From an uncultured Clostridia bacterium (GTDB lineage Bacteria > Bacillota > Clostridia > Christensenellales > UBA1242): a DNA stretch of 64,000 bases. The notes below the pieces were generated by a model, which did not search any database, was not told the DNA's origin, and saw only the letters and a program-made list of their open reading frames with translations. The translations under genes and the position numbers were made by a program. Shown here piece by piece: positions 8,700-18,330 of this stretch. Positions within the stretch are counted from its first letter, which is position 1, and each line of letters starts with the position of its first letter. The DNA lies in the NCBI GenBank assembly GCA_934756675.1, contig CAKVLG010000001.1, positions 186,001-250,000 on the forward strand. The letters run 5' to 3'.

Positions 8700-8733
8700 A
8701 AAAAGACCTAAACTAATTTTGCTTAGGTCTTTT
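8700..8733 (-). terminator. Intrinsic terminator of leuS
   Basis: Stem AAAAGACCTAA/TTAGGTCTTTT 14 nt after the leuS stop. It reads as a terminator on both strands. Confidence 0.8.
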
Positions 8734-8746
8734 ATTGTTTTTTTTA

Positions 8747-11170
8747 TTACGCAATAATGTTAACAATTCTACCTGGAATGAAAATTACTTTTTTAATTTC
8801 GCCAGTTATAAATTTGTTCATATCGGCATTTTCTTCTACAAGTTTAACAACTTCATCTTGCGAAATGTCTTTTTGTACGTTTAAAAATCCGCGAACTTTA
8901 CCATTTATTTGAATAGGAAGTTTTATTGTTTGTTCAACAGTTTTCTGTTCGTCATATGTTGGCCATTTTTCGTCTAGTATGTCGCCGCCAAACACTCTTT
9001 CATAAATCTCACTTGTAATGTGCGGTGCAAGTGGGTTTAATACAACCAAGAACTTTTTAAGTTCTTCACGTGTAATAAATCCGTCTTCTTTTATTTTTTT
9101 AACAAATATCATGCAAGCTGAGATTGCTGTGTTAAGTTTAAGATTTTCATAATCAGCAGACACTTTTTTGATTAATGAATGCAATGCAAACTCGTGTTCT
9201 TTGTTTTCACCGTCACCTTTAACAATGTCTTGAAGTTTCCAAACTTTGTCTAGAAAGTTGACAATACCTTCGATACCATTATATGTCCATTGACAATTGT
9301 CTTCGTATGCAGCAAGGAAATGAACATGCATTCTTGCAACATCTACACCATACTTATCGATAACTTCTTGTGGTGAAACGCCGTTCTTAGATGACTTGCT
9401 CATCTTTTTGCCTTCGTCGTCTAAGATGAGTCCGCTTCCCATTTTTCTTATAAATGGGTCGCGCGTTGGAACAGCACCTATCTCATACAAAAAGTTTTGC
9501 CAGAAGAATGCATATAAAACGTGCCTTGTAATATGTTCTGTTCCGCCAGTATATACGTCTACACTGCCCCAATACTTAAGTTTATCGAAATCAGCAAGTT
9601 TTTCATTGTTATGTGGGTCGCAATAACGAAGCCAATACCAGCTTGAGCCAGCCCAGTTTGGCATGATGTCCGTTTCACGCTTTGCATGACCGCCACACTT
9701 AGGGCATGTTGTGTTCACCCAACTTGTAACCTTGCTAAGTGGCGAATCACCGCTAGCATTTGGCATAAAGTCTTTTGTTTCTGGCAATAGCACTGGTAAC
9801 TCTTTATCGTCGAGCAAAACAGTTCCGCAGTGGTCACAAAATACTACTGGGAAAGGTTCACCCCAATATCTTTGGCGATTGAATGGCCAGTCTTTTAATT
9901 GATAATTTACAACCTTTTTGCCCCAACCATTTTCAACAACCATGTCAGCAATGAGTTTTTTAGCATCTTTAACATGCATGCCACTAAACTTATCTGAATT
10001 TATCATCTTATAGTTTCCGGCAATATATTCTTGTTTTTCTACTGCATGTTCGCTTGCGTCACCTTCGATAATTTGAGCAAATGGAAGGTTGAATTTTTTA
10101 GCAAACTCATAATCTCGTTGGTCGTGGCAAGGAACAGCCATAACAGCACCCGTACCATAACCATTTAATACATAATCAGCAAGGTATAACTGAACTTTAT
10201 TACCGTTAACTAGGTTAACAGCTTTGACACCTTCTAGCTTGCAACCAGTTTTGTCTTTAACTTGGCTTTTTCTATCGAACTCACTGCGAAGAGCTGTTTG
10301 TTTTTGATATGCCTTAACTTCATCAATATTTGTTATGTATGGTTCAAGTTCTTTTACCAAATCATTTTCTGGTGCAATGCTGACATAAGTCACGCCATAG
10401 ATTGTTTCTATGCAAGTTGTAAACACTTCAAGTTCATTAATTTTTTTGCCATTAGCGTCAACAATATCAAATCTAATCTGCACGCCTTCACTTTTACCAA
10501 TCCAGTTGCGTTGTGCATCTTTCAAATATTCTGCCATTTGAATGCGGTCAACATTGCCAAGAAGTTTTTCTGCATATTCTTTCATTTTTAAGAACCAAAC
10601 ATCACGATTAACTTGAATTACATCGTTGCCACAACGGTCGCATTTACCGCCTTGGCTATCTTCGTTCGAAAGAACTGTTTGGCAGTGTTCGCAAAAATTT
10701 ACAGTGCCTTTTTCTTTATATGCTTTGCCATGTTTATAAAGTTGTGAAAATATCCATTGTGTCCATTTGTAATACTCTGGGTCGCTTGTGCAAAAACTAC
10801 GGCTATAGTCAAACGAAAGCCCCAATTTCTTGAATTGGTCGATTATGATTTTAAACCCGTTTTCAACAAAATCTTTTGGGTTTGTACCATATTTAATTGC
10901 AGCATTTTCGGCAGGAAGACCAAATGCATCACCGCCAATTGGGAAAAGCACATTATATCCACAAAAACGTTTGTATCTAGCTAAAGCATCAGCAGGAACT
11001 GTACCTTTAAGGTGCCCCATATGCAAGCTTTTACCACTGACATTTGGGAACTCGTAAAGCACATAAAACTTAGGGCGCGAAGTGTCGAAATCGACAGCCT
11101 TAAACCTAGGTTCGTTCTCCCATTTTTTCTCCCATTTTTGTTCAATCTCGCTATAGTTATATTCTCTCAT
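8747..11170 (-). CDS. leuS: Leucine--tRNA ligase
   Basis: About 807 residues, the normal size of bacterial class Ia LeuRS. The HIGH-type motif is HMGH (in SGKSLHMGHLKGT), the CP1 editing domain follows with the conserved threonine-rich and GTGAVMAVPCHDQRD stretches, and KMSKS is intact (GKKMSKSSKNG). Two Cys pairs (CEHCQ...CDRCG; CDHC...CPKCG) look like zinc-binding modules. The start at 11170 has a good GGAGAAAAAT ribosome site; an upstream in-frame start at 11218 is rejected. The leader is too short for a T-box, which is unusual for a Firmicute leuS. Confidence 0.97.
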   Translation of the reverse strand: MREYNYSEIEQKWEKKWENEPRFKAVDFDTSRPKFYVLYEFPNVSGKSLHMGHLKGTVPADALARYKRFCGYNVLFPIGGDAFGLPAENAAIKYGTNPKDFVENGFKIIIDQFKKLGLSFDYSRSFCTSDPEYYKWTQWIFSQLYKHGKAYKEKGTVNFCEHCQTVLSNEDSQGGKCDRCGNDVIQVNRDVWFLKMKEYAEKLLGNVDRIQMAEYLKDAQRNWIGKSEGVQIRFDIVDANGKKINELEVFTTCIETIYGVTYVSIAPENDLVKELEPYITNIDEVKAYQKQTALRSEFDRKSQVKDKTGCKLEGVKAVNLVNGNKVQLYLADYVLNGYGTGAVMAVPCHDQRDYEFAKKFNLPFAQIIEGDASEHAVEKQEYIAGNYKMINSDKFSGMHVKDAKKLIADMVVENGWGKKVVNYQLKDWPFNRQRYWGEPFPVVFCDHCGTVLLDDKELPVLLPETKDFMPNASGDSPLSKVTSWVNTTCPKCGGHAKRETDIMPNWAGSSWYWLRYCDPHNNEKLADFDKLKYWGSVDVYTGGTEHITRHVLYAFFWQNFLYEIGAVPTRDPFIRKMGSGLILDDEGKKMSKSSKNGVSPQEVIDKYGVDVARMHVHFLAAYEDNCQWTYNGIEGIVNFLDKVWKLQDIVKGDGENKEHEFALHSLIKKVSADYENLKLNTAISACMIFVKKIKEDGFITREELKKFLVVLNPLAPHITSEIYERVFGGDILDEKWPTYDEQKTVEQTIKLPIQINGKVRGFLNVQKDISQDEVVKLVEENADMNKFITGEIKKVIFIPGRIVNIIA

Positions 11171-11253
11171 ATTTTTCTCCAATAAAAAAATTATATCACA
11201 GCAACGCTCTCTAATCAATTATATTTATAAAAAAAGCCCGCATAAAATGCAAG

Positions 11254-12159
11254 CTATTGTTCTGGGAAAGTAAGCACTACCCCGTTTTGTTTTTCTTTTA
11301 TATTTTCTTTAAACTCAATATTGCCGAGCATGTTAATACCACTTATAAGTGAAGAACCAATTGTGTCAACAAGCTTTTCTGCCGTCATTTCATCTTCTTG
11401 TGGGAAGATAAATTGCACAAGCATATCTAAAAGGATTTTACTTTGTTTAACTGTTCTACCATTAACAGCCATGCTGCCGTTTTCTTCGTGGCATACGCCT
11501 TCGCTATCGATTGTTAAATCATATCCAAGAGAAATATACATTGTTTTTGGTATAATCATATTGAGCAAAAAGACTGGTGTATCCATTTCTTTTGAAATTT
11601 GTTCAATGATTGTTTCTGTATCAAACTTTAGTGTGATGCTGACATATGCACTTCTGCTATCGACAACATCATCAACTTTTTTAGGCGTTATATTCATCTC
11701 TAGAATTGTCAAGCTCATTTCGTTAATAAATCTTAAGCTTGGCACCTTAGACGAAAGTACACCATGAGCAACCATTTCATTCATGGTAGCTGCAAGTTCC
11801 CTATCTGTAATTTCAAGTTGCTTTGTTGGGTCGATTACAAAGTCGCCGCTGGCAATTTTGTCATAGTCCAGACTGCCGTCTTCGTACTTTGGAAACCCAG
11901 CATCTTTTAATTTTTGTTCAACATTAGATTTATCGCTAAGGGTGTATCCGTTTTTAACAATTTCTGACTCTTTTGGGTTGTTATAAAGCGTGGTAACCAT
12001 GCCAACAAGATCTCCAAGGTTATTGATATTGTATGCACCAAAATATTTTGGTACTATTGCTTTATCGAGCAACAAATAAGTACCGCCAAGCAGCAGTACA
12101 ATTGTTAAAAGAACAATACCTAAACGGACAAAAAAAACCGACTTTTTCTTTTTAGCCAT
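11254..12159 (-). CDS. Hypothetical membrane-anchored extracytoplasmic protein
   Basis: 301 residues, not recognised. A basic N-terminus (MAKKKK) and one membrane helix at about 10-31 anchor a 270-residue outer domain rich in beta-strand stretches. It has no lipobox and no catalytic motif that I can see. Its ATG overlaps the TAA of the small upstream membrane peptide (TAATG), so the two are translationally coupled and may interact. leuS lies 35 nt downstream on the same strand. Confidence 0.78.
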   Translation of the reverse strand: MAKKKKSVFFVRLGIVLLTIVLLLGGTYLLLDKAIVPKYFGAYNINNLGDLVGMVTTLYNNPKESEIVKNGYTLSDKSNVEQKLKDAGFPKYEDGSLDYDKIASGDFVIDPTKQLEITDRELAATMNEMVAHGVLSSKVPSLRFINEMSLTILEMNITPKKVDDVVDSRSAYVSITLKFDTETIIEQISKEMDTPVFLLNMIIPKTMYISLGYDLTIDSEGVCHEENGSMAVNGRTVKQSKILLDMLVQFIFPQEDEMTAEKLVDTIGSSLISGINMLGNIEFKENIKEKQNGVVLTFPEQ

Positions 12160-12275
12160 TAATGCATAATTGTGTCTTGTACTATTCCCCTAAAGAGTAA
12201 ATAGAGAAAGAGTGCACCAAGCACTATCGTTGTAATAAGTCTTAAAATGCTAAATCTCTTTCTAAACAATCCCAC
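12159..12275 (-). CDS. Small single-span membrane protein (38 residues)
   Basis: A GTG start at 12275 follows a strong AGGAGA ribosome site at 6-nt spacing. The 38 residues are a basic head (GLFRKRFSILRL), one hydrophobic helix (ITTIVLGALFLYLLF) and a short polar tail. The TAA overlaps the ATG of the 301-residue gene, which supports translation. The function is unknown. It could be an accessory subunit of the downstream anchored protein. Confidence 0.6.
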   Translation of the reverse strand: MGLFRKRFSILRLITTIVLGALFLYLLFRGIVQDTIMH

Positions 12276-12304
12276 TTTTATCTCCTGATATTAGTATAAC
12301 CACT

Positions 12305-13639
12305 TTATAAGTCTTTTGTCAAACAAGTAATGCATACTATTTGTTTGGTTTTTTCGCAAATTTTAACCTTTTCACTTGTGTCAAACCCAACAACTGCCAA
12401 GCATTCGTTGCCGCTCGCAAGCACTATTACTTTTTTTCTTTCTTGCAAAGGTATTTTTTTGTCTGTAAAATAATCGACAAGTTTTTTTTCACCCTTACTA
12501 CCAAGTTTAGCAAACTTGTCACCTGGTTGTGGCAAACGCAAAATCGCGCCAGCTGGCACCTTATCTATGTCTAGGTAATTGTTACCAGGCACAAAGTTTT
12601 CTACGCTGTCCACCATTTGGACATCAATAACATTGCCCGCAATTTTAAAAGTACCCATTTCAAAATCAGCTTGCTGCTCTTGTTTTTCACTTTCAAGTTT
12701 ATAGATTGCTAAATTATTATATTCTTTTGCAGCGATGAGTTTTGAAGGTAAATCTATTTTGGCTCCATTTTTCTTGTCAGCAAGCTTTAAAACCGCGGAA
12801 AAATGTTTACCTAAAACATCACTATACACGCCGAGCAAATTTATTGCATGTTTTATTAGTCTTACGCTCACGCTGCTACTGGCTAAACTACTCAAAGGTA
12901 TTGTTGCCTTGTTACCATTTATTTTAACAACGCTATAATCAATAATGCTATCAATATAATTTTGGTCTTCTTGAAGAATGCTTGCAAACTTGCAAATATT
13001 CTTGCTTGCACCCGGATAAATCTTTTCAATCTCTGGCAAAATTTTATTTCTCAAAATGTTGCGATTGCAAATATTTTGTTTGTTTGTGGAATCTTCGATG
13101 TAATCGAATTTTTGTTCACACGCTAAATCCAAAATCTCTTTTTTTGTAACAAAAAGCAATGGCCTGTAATACTTACCATTTTCTACCATTCCACATGCAC
13201 CAGCCATGCCACTGCCACGGAAAATATGCATCAACACAGTTTCTGCCTGGTCGTTTGCATGGTGTGCAACAAAAAACTTATCTATATTTTTTTCTTTTAT
13301 AATCTTATCAAAAACCTTGTATCTAAGGTTGCGTGCACTTTCTTCTTCGGTGAGTTTATTTTCTTTTTTATTATTTTTAACATCAACATCTGCAAAATAA
13401 CATTCTACGCCAAGATTGTTGCAAAGCGTGCGCACAAATTCTTGGTCACGGTCACTTTCCTTGCCGCGCAAATGATGATTAACATGCACTGCTAATAAAT
13501 TAAATGGCACACTTTTGCGTTTTTCTAAAAGTGCGTGCAGCAAAACAACAGAGTCGGCACCACCACTGACCCCAACAACAACATTATCGTTAGAGTTTAC
13601 ATTAATCGCATTCAAAATGTTTTGCATTACGTTTTTCAT
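12305..13639 (-). CDS. tilS: tRNA(Ile)-lysidine synthase
   Basis: 444 residues. It modifies C34 of the minor tRNA-Ile (CAU) to lysidine so that it reads AUA, an essential step in bacteria. The PP-loop GVSGGADSVVLLHAL is near residue 25, followed by VNHHLRGKESDRD and the HHANDQAETVLM motif. A TilS C-terminal domain ends the protein (RLPQPGDKFAKLGSKGEKKL). The start at 13639 is preferred to an upstream ATG at 13654 because a TATAAT box lies at 13646-13651, between the two. The gene follows spoIIE, as in many Firmicutes, but has its own promoter. Confidence 0.95.
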   Translation of the reverse strand: MKNVMQNILNAINVNSNDNVVVGVSGGADSVVLLHALLEKRKSVPFNLLAVHVNHHLRGKESDRDQEFVRTLCNNLGVECYFADVDVKNNKKENKLTEEESARNLRYKVFDKIIKEKNIDKFFVAHHANDQAETVLMHIFRGSGMAGACGMVENGKYYRPLLFVTKKEILDLACEQKFDYIEDSTNKQNICNRNILRNKILPEIEKIYPGASKNICKFASILQEDQNYIDSIIDYSVVKINGNKATIPLSSLASSSVSVRLIKHAINLLGVYSDVLGKHFSAVLKLADKKNGAKIDLPSKLIAAKEYNNLAIYKLESEKQEQQADFEMGTFKIAGNVIDVQMVDSVENFVPGNNYLDIDKVPAGAILRLPQPGDKFAKLGSKGEKKLVDYFTDKKIPLQERKKVIVLASGNECLAVVGFDTSEKVKICEKTKQIVCITCLTKDL

Positions 13640-13645
13640 ACACGC

Positions 13646-13674
13646 ATTATACAAAAATTGTAATTTTTTTGCAA
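13646..13674 (-). promoter_or_regulatory. Leaderless-type promoter of tilS
   Basis: On the minus strand, TTGCAA (13669-13674), 17 bp, TATAAT (13646-13651), then 6 nt to the ATG. There is no ribosome site. Confidence 0.6.
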
Positions 13675-13678
13675 TAGT

Positions 13679-15928
13679 TTATACAAATCTAATTGCCAAA
13701 ACCGTTCTATCATCAAAATCTTTTTTGCGTGCACATGCTTCTTCCATAATACTTTCTGCAAAAAGTTGCATGTTTTGAATATTTTCGTTATTAACAAACT
13801 TTGCATAATTATCAATTGACGAAAAACTATCAACAATGCCGTCTGATGCCAGCACTATAACATCGCCGCTTTCGACAACGGTGCTAACAATGGTTGGTCT
13901 AGATTTTTCGATAACACCAACTGGTAGCGAAGCCCCGCTAATAATTTCACACGTGGTTTTATGTTTTAAAATACTAACACTCGCGCCCATTTTTATAAAG
14001 TCAACTTCGCCTGTGTCACTATTAAATTGAATCATATCAAGTGCCGAAAAATTTTCGTTTGTAACTGGCAACATAATATTGTTCACGCACCTTGCTATCA
14101 TATTACTTGGCAAACCCGCCTTATAAAAACTTTCAACCAAGTTTAGCGTTGCATCGCCAAGCGAATTGGCTTGTTTTCCGTTGCCCATTCCATCTGCCAA
14201 TGCCAAAATATATCTTTTGTCGCCGATTTTTGTTGCAAGATAACTGTCGCCATTCTTTTCTTTTTCGTACCTAGATGATGTTGCTACACCTATAATTTGT
14301 TCAAGCTTTGGTTTAGCGGAAAGCCTAACCACACTCCAACCACTTTCGCCAGTCATTTCACTTTTGGAAACAAAGAGTTTTTTCTTTGTGGTTCTGCTAA
14401 CAATTCTTGCCAGTTCCTTTTTTGTAATATCTTCGTTTTTGCAAATAAGGCACACTTCTTTAAAGGTGTTTTCATCATAAATTTCTAGCATTTCTTTTGC
14501 TGTTATACCAGCAAGTGCCAACGCATCTATTGTTTTTTGTTCGTTATCACGCTTACTTAATAAATCGTAACTATTTTCGCAAAGCTGCAATAATAGTTCA
14601 CTTGTCCCCAAAAATTGATTGCTAATCGCCATGGTTTTGTTATCTTGCGACTTAACTGTTTTTGCATAGTTTTTTATGTCGCTAACATTGTCCCACACGA
14701 CAGAAGACAATTGCGAAACTCTTTTGCAACTAGAAATCTGAAGTGGTGTATCGATAAGCGACAACTTGTCTTTTTTAAGTCCTATTTTTATCAAACTTTC
14801 AATACCACTCTTAACATACTGGTCACGGTAACACTCTTTCTTTTGACTGCAAGACTCACATACACCATTTATTACCTTTTCGGTTACAAAGTCTATCGCC
14901 TTATTTTCGTCTAGTTCGCCAATAATTAGGTTTTTATATTGCCTGTTAATTTCCGCAAAAGCGTTACTTATTGTCATTAATTTATTTTCTGTTGCTTTGC
15001 GCTGCGACAATTCCAAATAATCAGACAAGTATAGTTTTGTGTTTTGCCCAACATTATCACGAATTTTACATAATAATTTTTGTGGCAAACATAAATAAAT
15101 TAAGCAGACAGCAACAATGCATGCAAGGTCAATTATGTCGAAAAATATTTTAAAACTAAGCAGAAACACAAGCAACTCATTGCACATGGCAGTTGCCATA
15201 GCTTTTGCATATTTGTTTGTAAAAAAACAGCAGAGCACAGCAAGTGTTGGCAAAAGTGCAAGTTTGCTCGACACGCCGCTCACCACGCTACTGGCAAGTC
15301 CAATTGTTACAGCCAAAACAAAAACATTCTTTTGCGCTAGCACGCCACTAGCGAGTAGTATCAAAAATATAGCAAAAATTTTACTAACATCAACATCAAT
15401 TTCCAGTTTTTCAAGCCCCATAAAAATAGTTAACACACAAAACACCATTGCCAATTTTTCGTCTAATGCAAACTTGGCATAATAACCTTTCTTTTTCATA
15501 GCTGCAATTATCGTATGATAAACATAAAACGAAACAATAGTTAAAAACAAGCAAAGCAAAAGTTCAAGTGCAGAATATAAATTATTTAAATTGAAATATA
15601 TAACAGCAGTTTGCGAAAGACACAACAATAGATAAGCGATCCACAAATGATGTTTTTTGTTTGTAAAAACTTTTAGGCAGTATAGTAGTAGCAAAAACAA
15701 CATTTGGCTGACTAAAATTATCACTGCTGGAACAGAAAAATTAATTGCTACCCCAGCAATAAAAAACATAGCAAGCAGCAAATAACAATTGTAGTCGCAA
15801 AGAAGCAAAGCAAAAGTTAAACTACACAAAAATGGCGATGCAACAGGAAAAATTCTGTATAACGATACACAAAACATACATAGCCCGATAATCACATATT
15901 GCACAACAGTCTTTTGTTTTTCTTGCAT
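13679..15928 (-). CDS. spoIIE: Stage II sporulation protein E (SpoIIE phosphatase)
   Basis: 749 residues. The N-terminal third carries about ten membrane helices (residues 10-300), followed by a regulatory, coiled-coil-rich region with a Cys cluster (CESCSQKKEC). A C-terminal PP2C-type phosphatase domain (about 540-749) has the metal-binding ALADGMGNGKQA and VLASDGIVDSF motifs. SpoIIE sits at the polar septum and dephosphorylates SpoIIAA to free sigma-F in the forespore. All key Asp residues are visible, so it should be active. The AAAGGAG ribosome site fixes the start. Its presence is strong evidence for endospore formation. Confidence 0.95.
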   Translation of the reverse strand: MQEKQKTVVQYVIIGLCMFCVSLYRIFPVASPFLCSLTFALLLCDYNCYLLLAMFFIAGVAINFSVPAVIILVSQMLFLLLLYCLKVFTNKKHHLWIAYLLLCLSQTAVIYFNLNNLYSALELLLCLFLTIVSFYVYHTIIAAMKKKGYYAKFALDEKLAMVFCVLTIFMGLEKLEIDVDVSKIFAIFLILLASGVLAQKNVFVLAVTIGLASSVVSGVSSKLALLPTLAVLCCFFTNKYAKAMATAMCNELLVFLLSFKIFFDIIDLACIVAVCLIYLCLPQKLLCKIRDNVGQNTKLYLSDYLELSQRKATENKLMTISNAFAEINRQYKNLIIGELDENKAIDFVTEKVINGVCESCSQKKECYRDQYVKSGIESLIKIGLKKDKLSLIDTPLQISSCKRVSQLSSVVWDNVSDIKNYAKTVKSQDNKTMAISNQFLGTSELLLQLCENSYDLLSKRDNEQKTIDALALAGITAKEMLEIYDENTFKEVCLICKNEDITKKELARIVSRTTKKKLFVSKSEMTGESGWSVVRLSAKPKLEQIIGVATSSRYEKEKNGDSYLATKIGDKRYILALADGMGNGKQANSLGDATLNLVESFYKAGLPSNMIARCVNNIMLPVTNENFSALDMIQFNSDTGEVDFIKMGASVSILKHKTTCEIISGASLPVGVIEKSRPTIVSTVVESGDVIVLASDGIVDSFSSIDNYAKFVNNENIQNMQLFAESIMEEACARKKDFDDRTVLAIRFV

Positions 15929-15997
15929 ATCTTACTCCTTTCTTTTAGTATAAGTTTGAAAAGTACAAAACCAAAGTTAAAAATTTGTCGAAGCATT

Positions 15998-16046
15998 AAA
16001 AAAACTGCAAATTTTACACATAAAATGTAAATTTTTGCAGTTTTTA
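15998..16046 (-). terminator. Intrinsic terminator of the dUTPase-HD operon
   Basis: A long stem (AAAACTGCAAA.../...TTTGCAGTTTT) with a T7 run on the minus strand, between the HD gene and spoIIE. Confidence 0.75.
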
Positions 16047-16144
16047 ACTAATTTTTAACATCTTTATATTTTGTTTTTCTATTTTTTATGCTAAATGAAA
16101 TTTTTTAATGCAGAATATAACCCATATTTAAACAAAAGTGTTTA

Positions 16145-16804
16145 TTATTTTACTGGTTTATATTTGCCTTTTGTTATTTCGTCAAATAGACCTTCGATAT
16201 ATGTTTTGCATAATTTTTCGTCATCTAACAATTCCCAAACGGCATCTTGTTCTTTTCTTGTATCTGGAATATCAAGATGATATTTTACATATCCGTTTCT
16301 GCCAAACTTATTATTTACAAAGTTATACACTCTGTTTATATGCCACTCTTTACTCATGCCCTTTTGCTCATTTTTAAGCCCATACTTAATTGGACGTGAA
16401 AATACCAAATATTTTGTGTTGTTTCTGTCGGCATCTGCAACAATTTTCCCATATATGCTACGTGGTTCGTATGAAAGATGTGATGAATGATCTTCAACAG
16501 CTTGTGCCATCATTTCTATTTGTTCTGGTGTGTAATACTTTTTGAGCATTTTATCTTCTCTCACAATTTTACCAGAAGCTAGTGCGTGACCTTCTCTGCC
16601 ATTAATTATTCCAATGTCATGAAATGCGCCAACAATATAAGCAATATCAAGGTCAACATTTTCTTCTTTTTCCTGCAATTGTTTACCATAATTCACGCAA
16701 TTGTTAACTACAAAATTGAAGTGAGCAACATTGTGGCCTTTATCAAAATTTTTATATTTAGACTTGATTTCGTTTTTAATATAATCTTTTAATTCCTTTT
16801 CCAT
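16145..16804 (-). CDS. HD-domain phosphohydrolase
   Basis: 219 residues. The HD metal-binding pattern is visible as H29/H33 (GHNVAHFNF), then AFHDIGI (HD pair), then H at HALASG and D at VADADRNN. Such proteins cleave phosphate mono- or diesters of nucleotides. The specific substrate cannot be read from sequence. An AAAGGAG ribosome site precedes the ATG. It lies 18 nt after the dUTPase-like gene on the same strand, so both probably belong to one nucleotide-metabolism operon. Confidence 0.85.
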   Translation of the reverse strand: MEKELKDYIKNEIKSKYKNFDKGHNVAHFNFVVNNCVNYGKQLQEKEENVDLDIAYIVGAFHDIGIINGREGHALASGKIVREDKMLKKYYTPEQIEMMAQAVEDHSSHLSYEPRSIYGKIVADADRNNTKYLVFSRPIKYGLKNEQKGMSKEWHINRVYNFVNNKFGRNGYVKYHLDIPDTRKEQDAVWELLDDEKLCKTYIEGLFDEITKGKYKPVK

Positions 16805-16822
16805 ATCTGCTCCTTTGCTTTT

Positions 16823-17284
16823 TTATTTTAAACCAGTGGAACCAAACCCACCTTTTCGAACTGCGGTAATTTCTTCTTCGTCATCAACAGTTAAAAACTT
16901 AAAGAAGAATATTTGCCCAACCTTATCACCAACACCAACATGGTAAACATTTTTACCAATATTGTGAAGCATAAATCCAATGTTACCATCGTTACTTTCG
17001 TTGTCTGCATAATCACTTTCGATAATACCGATACCGTTGGCAAGTATAATTCCCCTTTTGCCCATGCCCGATGTAGAAGCTAAAATAAATCCTTCGTCAT
17101 GATTACAATACGCCTTTACGTTTGTGAATATTAATTGTGTGTCGCCAGGCTTAATATCAATTTCAATCGGCGAATAGCAATCATAGCAAACTGAATATTT
17201 TGTTTTTCTCACAGGCATCTTAATTGTTTCTGGGTCTTGACCATACATAATAAACTGTGGTTTTACTTTTGCAAATTTTCTCAT
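16823..17284 (-). CDS. dut: dUTP diphosphatase-like protein
   Basis: 153 residues, the length of a trimeric dUTPase. The five motifs can be followed: YDCYSP (motif 1), STSGMGKRGII (2), NGIGIIESDYADN (3, with the catalytic-region Asp), VGVGDKVGQIFFF (4) and a C-terminal RKGGFGSTG (5, the flexible P-loop-like arm). It hydrolyses dUTP to dUMP, preventing uracil in DNA and feeding thyA. Motif 2 reads STSG rather than the usual PRSG, so activity on dUTP versus dCTP should be left open. An AAGGAG ribosome site precedes the start. Confidence 0.88.
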   Translation of the reverse strand: MRKFAKVKPQFIMYGQDPETIKMPVRKTKYSVCYDCYSPIEIDIKPGDTQLIFTNVKAYCNHDEGFILASTSGMGKRGIILANGIGIIESDYADNESNDGNIGFMLHNIGKNVYHVGVGDKVGQIFFFKFLTVDDEEEITAVRKGGFGSTGLK

Positions 17285-17397
17285 AATCTTTCTCCTTAAT
17301 TTCTATTATAAAGAATCTGAAATATAGTGCAATAAAAATTTGTCAAAAATAAAAAGTTTTTTTATTTATACAAAGTTAAACAAGTTGCAATTTTTTG

Positions 17398-17426
17398 TTT
17401 ACAAAACACAAAAACTAAAATATAAT
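17398..17426 (+). promoter_or_regulatory. Leaderless-type promoter of the 17433 gene
   Basis: TTTACA (17398-17403), 17 bp, TATAAT (17421-17426), then 6 nt to the ATG at 17433. Confidence 0.6.
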
Positions 17427-17432
17427 ATTCAT

Positions 17433-17912
17433 ATGGAAAAATTAAAGAGAAGTATAATAGCTACATTAATTATTGCAATATTTGCTGTCTGCGGTTTTGT
17501 TGCTGGTATTCCATTTATCATTATGGGTGCAAAAGGCTCAACATTTTTACTCGTGCTTGGCATTGTTTTAGTTGCGTTTGGTTTTTATGGATCACCTTTG
17601 CTATTCATTTCTTATGCTAACAAAAAACGTATTAAACGCGTGTGCCTTGCAATCACAAAAGACAAATTGACAGATATTCCAACAATTGCAAAACACTTGC
17701 AACTTCCAGAAGAAACAATAAGACAAGACATTACAATTGCAATCAATGCCGATTATATAGATAACTACATTTTTAACGGTGAAGCCTTAACCAAGTCTGT
17801 AAATAAATACAGCAAAAAGATGCGTTGCGAAAACTGTGGCGGCGTGCTTGTTGAAAAAGACAGCAAGATCTATTGCCCATATTGCGGAACATACTATTCA
17901 AAAGAAAACTAG
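17433..17912 (+). CDS. Membrane protein with winged-helix-like segment and C-terminal zinc ribbon
   Basis: 159 residues. Two membrane helices (about 8-30 and 35-60) are followed by a helical region that reads like a PCI or winged-helix domain (LTDIPTIAKHLQLPEETIRQDI). A C-terminal zinc ribbon has CENCGG and CPYCG. This architecture recurs in Firmicute proteins of unknown function. A longer reading frame starting at 17340 is rejected because the promoter lies inside it, 6 nt before the ATG at 17433. Confidence 0.8.
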   Translation: MEKLKRSIIATLIIAIFAVCGFVAGIPFIIMGAKGSTFLLVLGIVLVAFGFYGSPLLFISYANKKRIKRVCLAITKDKLTDIPTIAKHLQLPEETIRQDITIAINADYIDNYIFNGEALTKSVNKYSKKMRCENCGGVLVEKDSKIYCPYCGTYYSKEN

Positions 17913-17929
17913 AAACAAAAACTTATTTG

Positions 17930-17958
17930 TTGACAAACGCTTGCTAGTGTGATAGAAT
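17930..17958 (+). promoter_or_regulatory. Promoter of tRNA-Arg
   Basis: TTGACA (17930-17935), 17 bp, TAGAAT (17953-17958). The roughly 70-nt leader contains a 12-nt copy of the tRNA 5' junction (ATATGTATCCAT at about 18004 and 18029). Confidence 0.7.
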
Positions 17959-18031
17959 ATGTCATGCTTGCAAGCGCAGATTTAACGTGTTTAAAGCACT
18001 CAATATGTATCCATATATCAAAATTTAATAT

Positions 18032-18108
18032 GTATCCATAGCTCAATTGGATAGAGCGTTGGTCTACGGAACCAAAGGTTGGGGGTTCGAGTCCCTTTGG
18101 ATACACCA
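18032..18108 (+). tRNA. tRNA-Arg (ACG)
   Basis: Acceptor GTATCCA/TGGATAC, anticodon loop CTACGGA (ACG), T-loop GTTCGAG and encoded CCA. The last 46 nt recur at 23536-23581 with two mismatches, marking this gene as the integration site of the island that follows. Confidence 0.95.
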
Positions 18109-18330
18109 TTTTGGCACACGCAAAAGGAGCGTATAAAACTCCGACGCGTGTGTCTTTTTCTATGTAAAATAGGGGTAAATTGCCGTATTTACAGCAGTTT
18201 TTTTTCGGCGAGTATTCAAGAAGTTATTAAGTCGGGAGTGTAGTCGAAGTGGGCAAGTTGAAAAATTCACAAAAATATGGTATAATACATTTAAATTAAG
18301 ACAGCAAATCGGTATTTGAGGAAAAGAAGA

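Noticed and set aside
11171..11253. T-box riboswitch upstream of leuS
   Set aside because: The space is about 80 nt and lacks the T-box consensus or specifier structure.
17909..18109. 66-residue open frame on the minus strand across tRNA-Arg
   Set aside because: It reads the antisense of a tRNA (KGLEPPTFGSVDQRS is a well-known artefact) and has no ribosome site.
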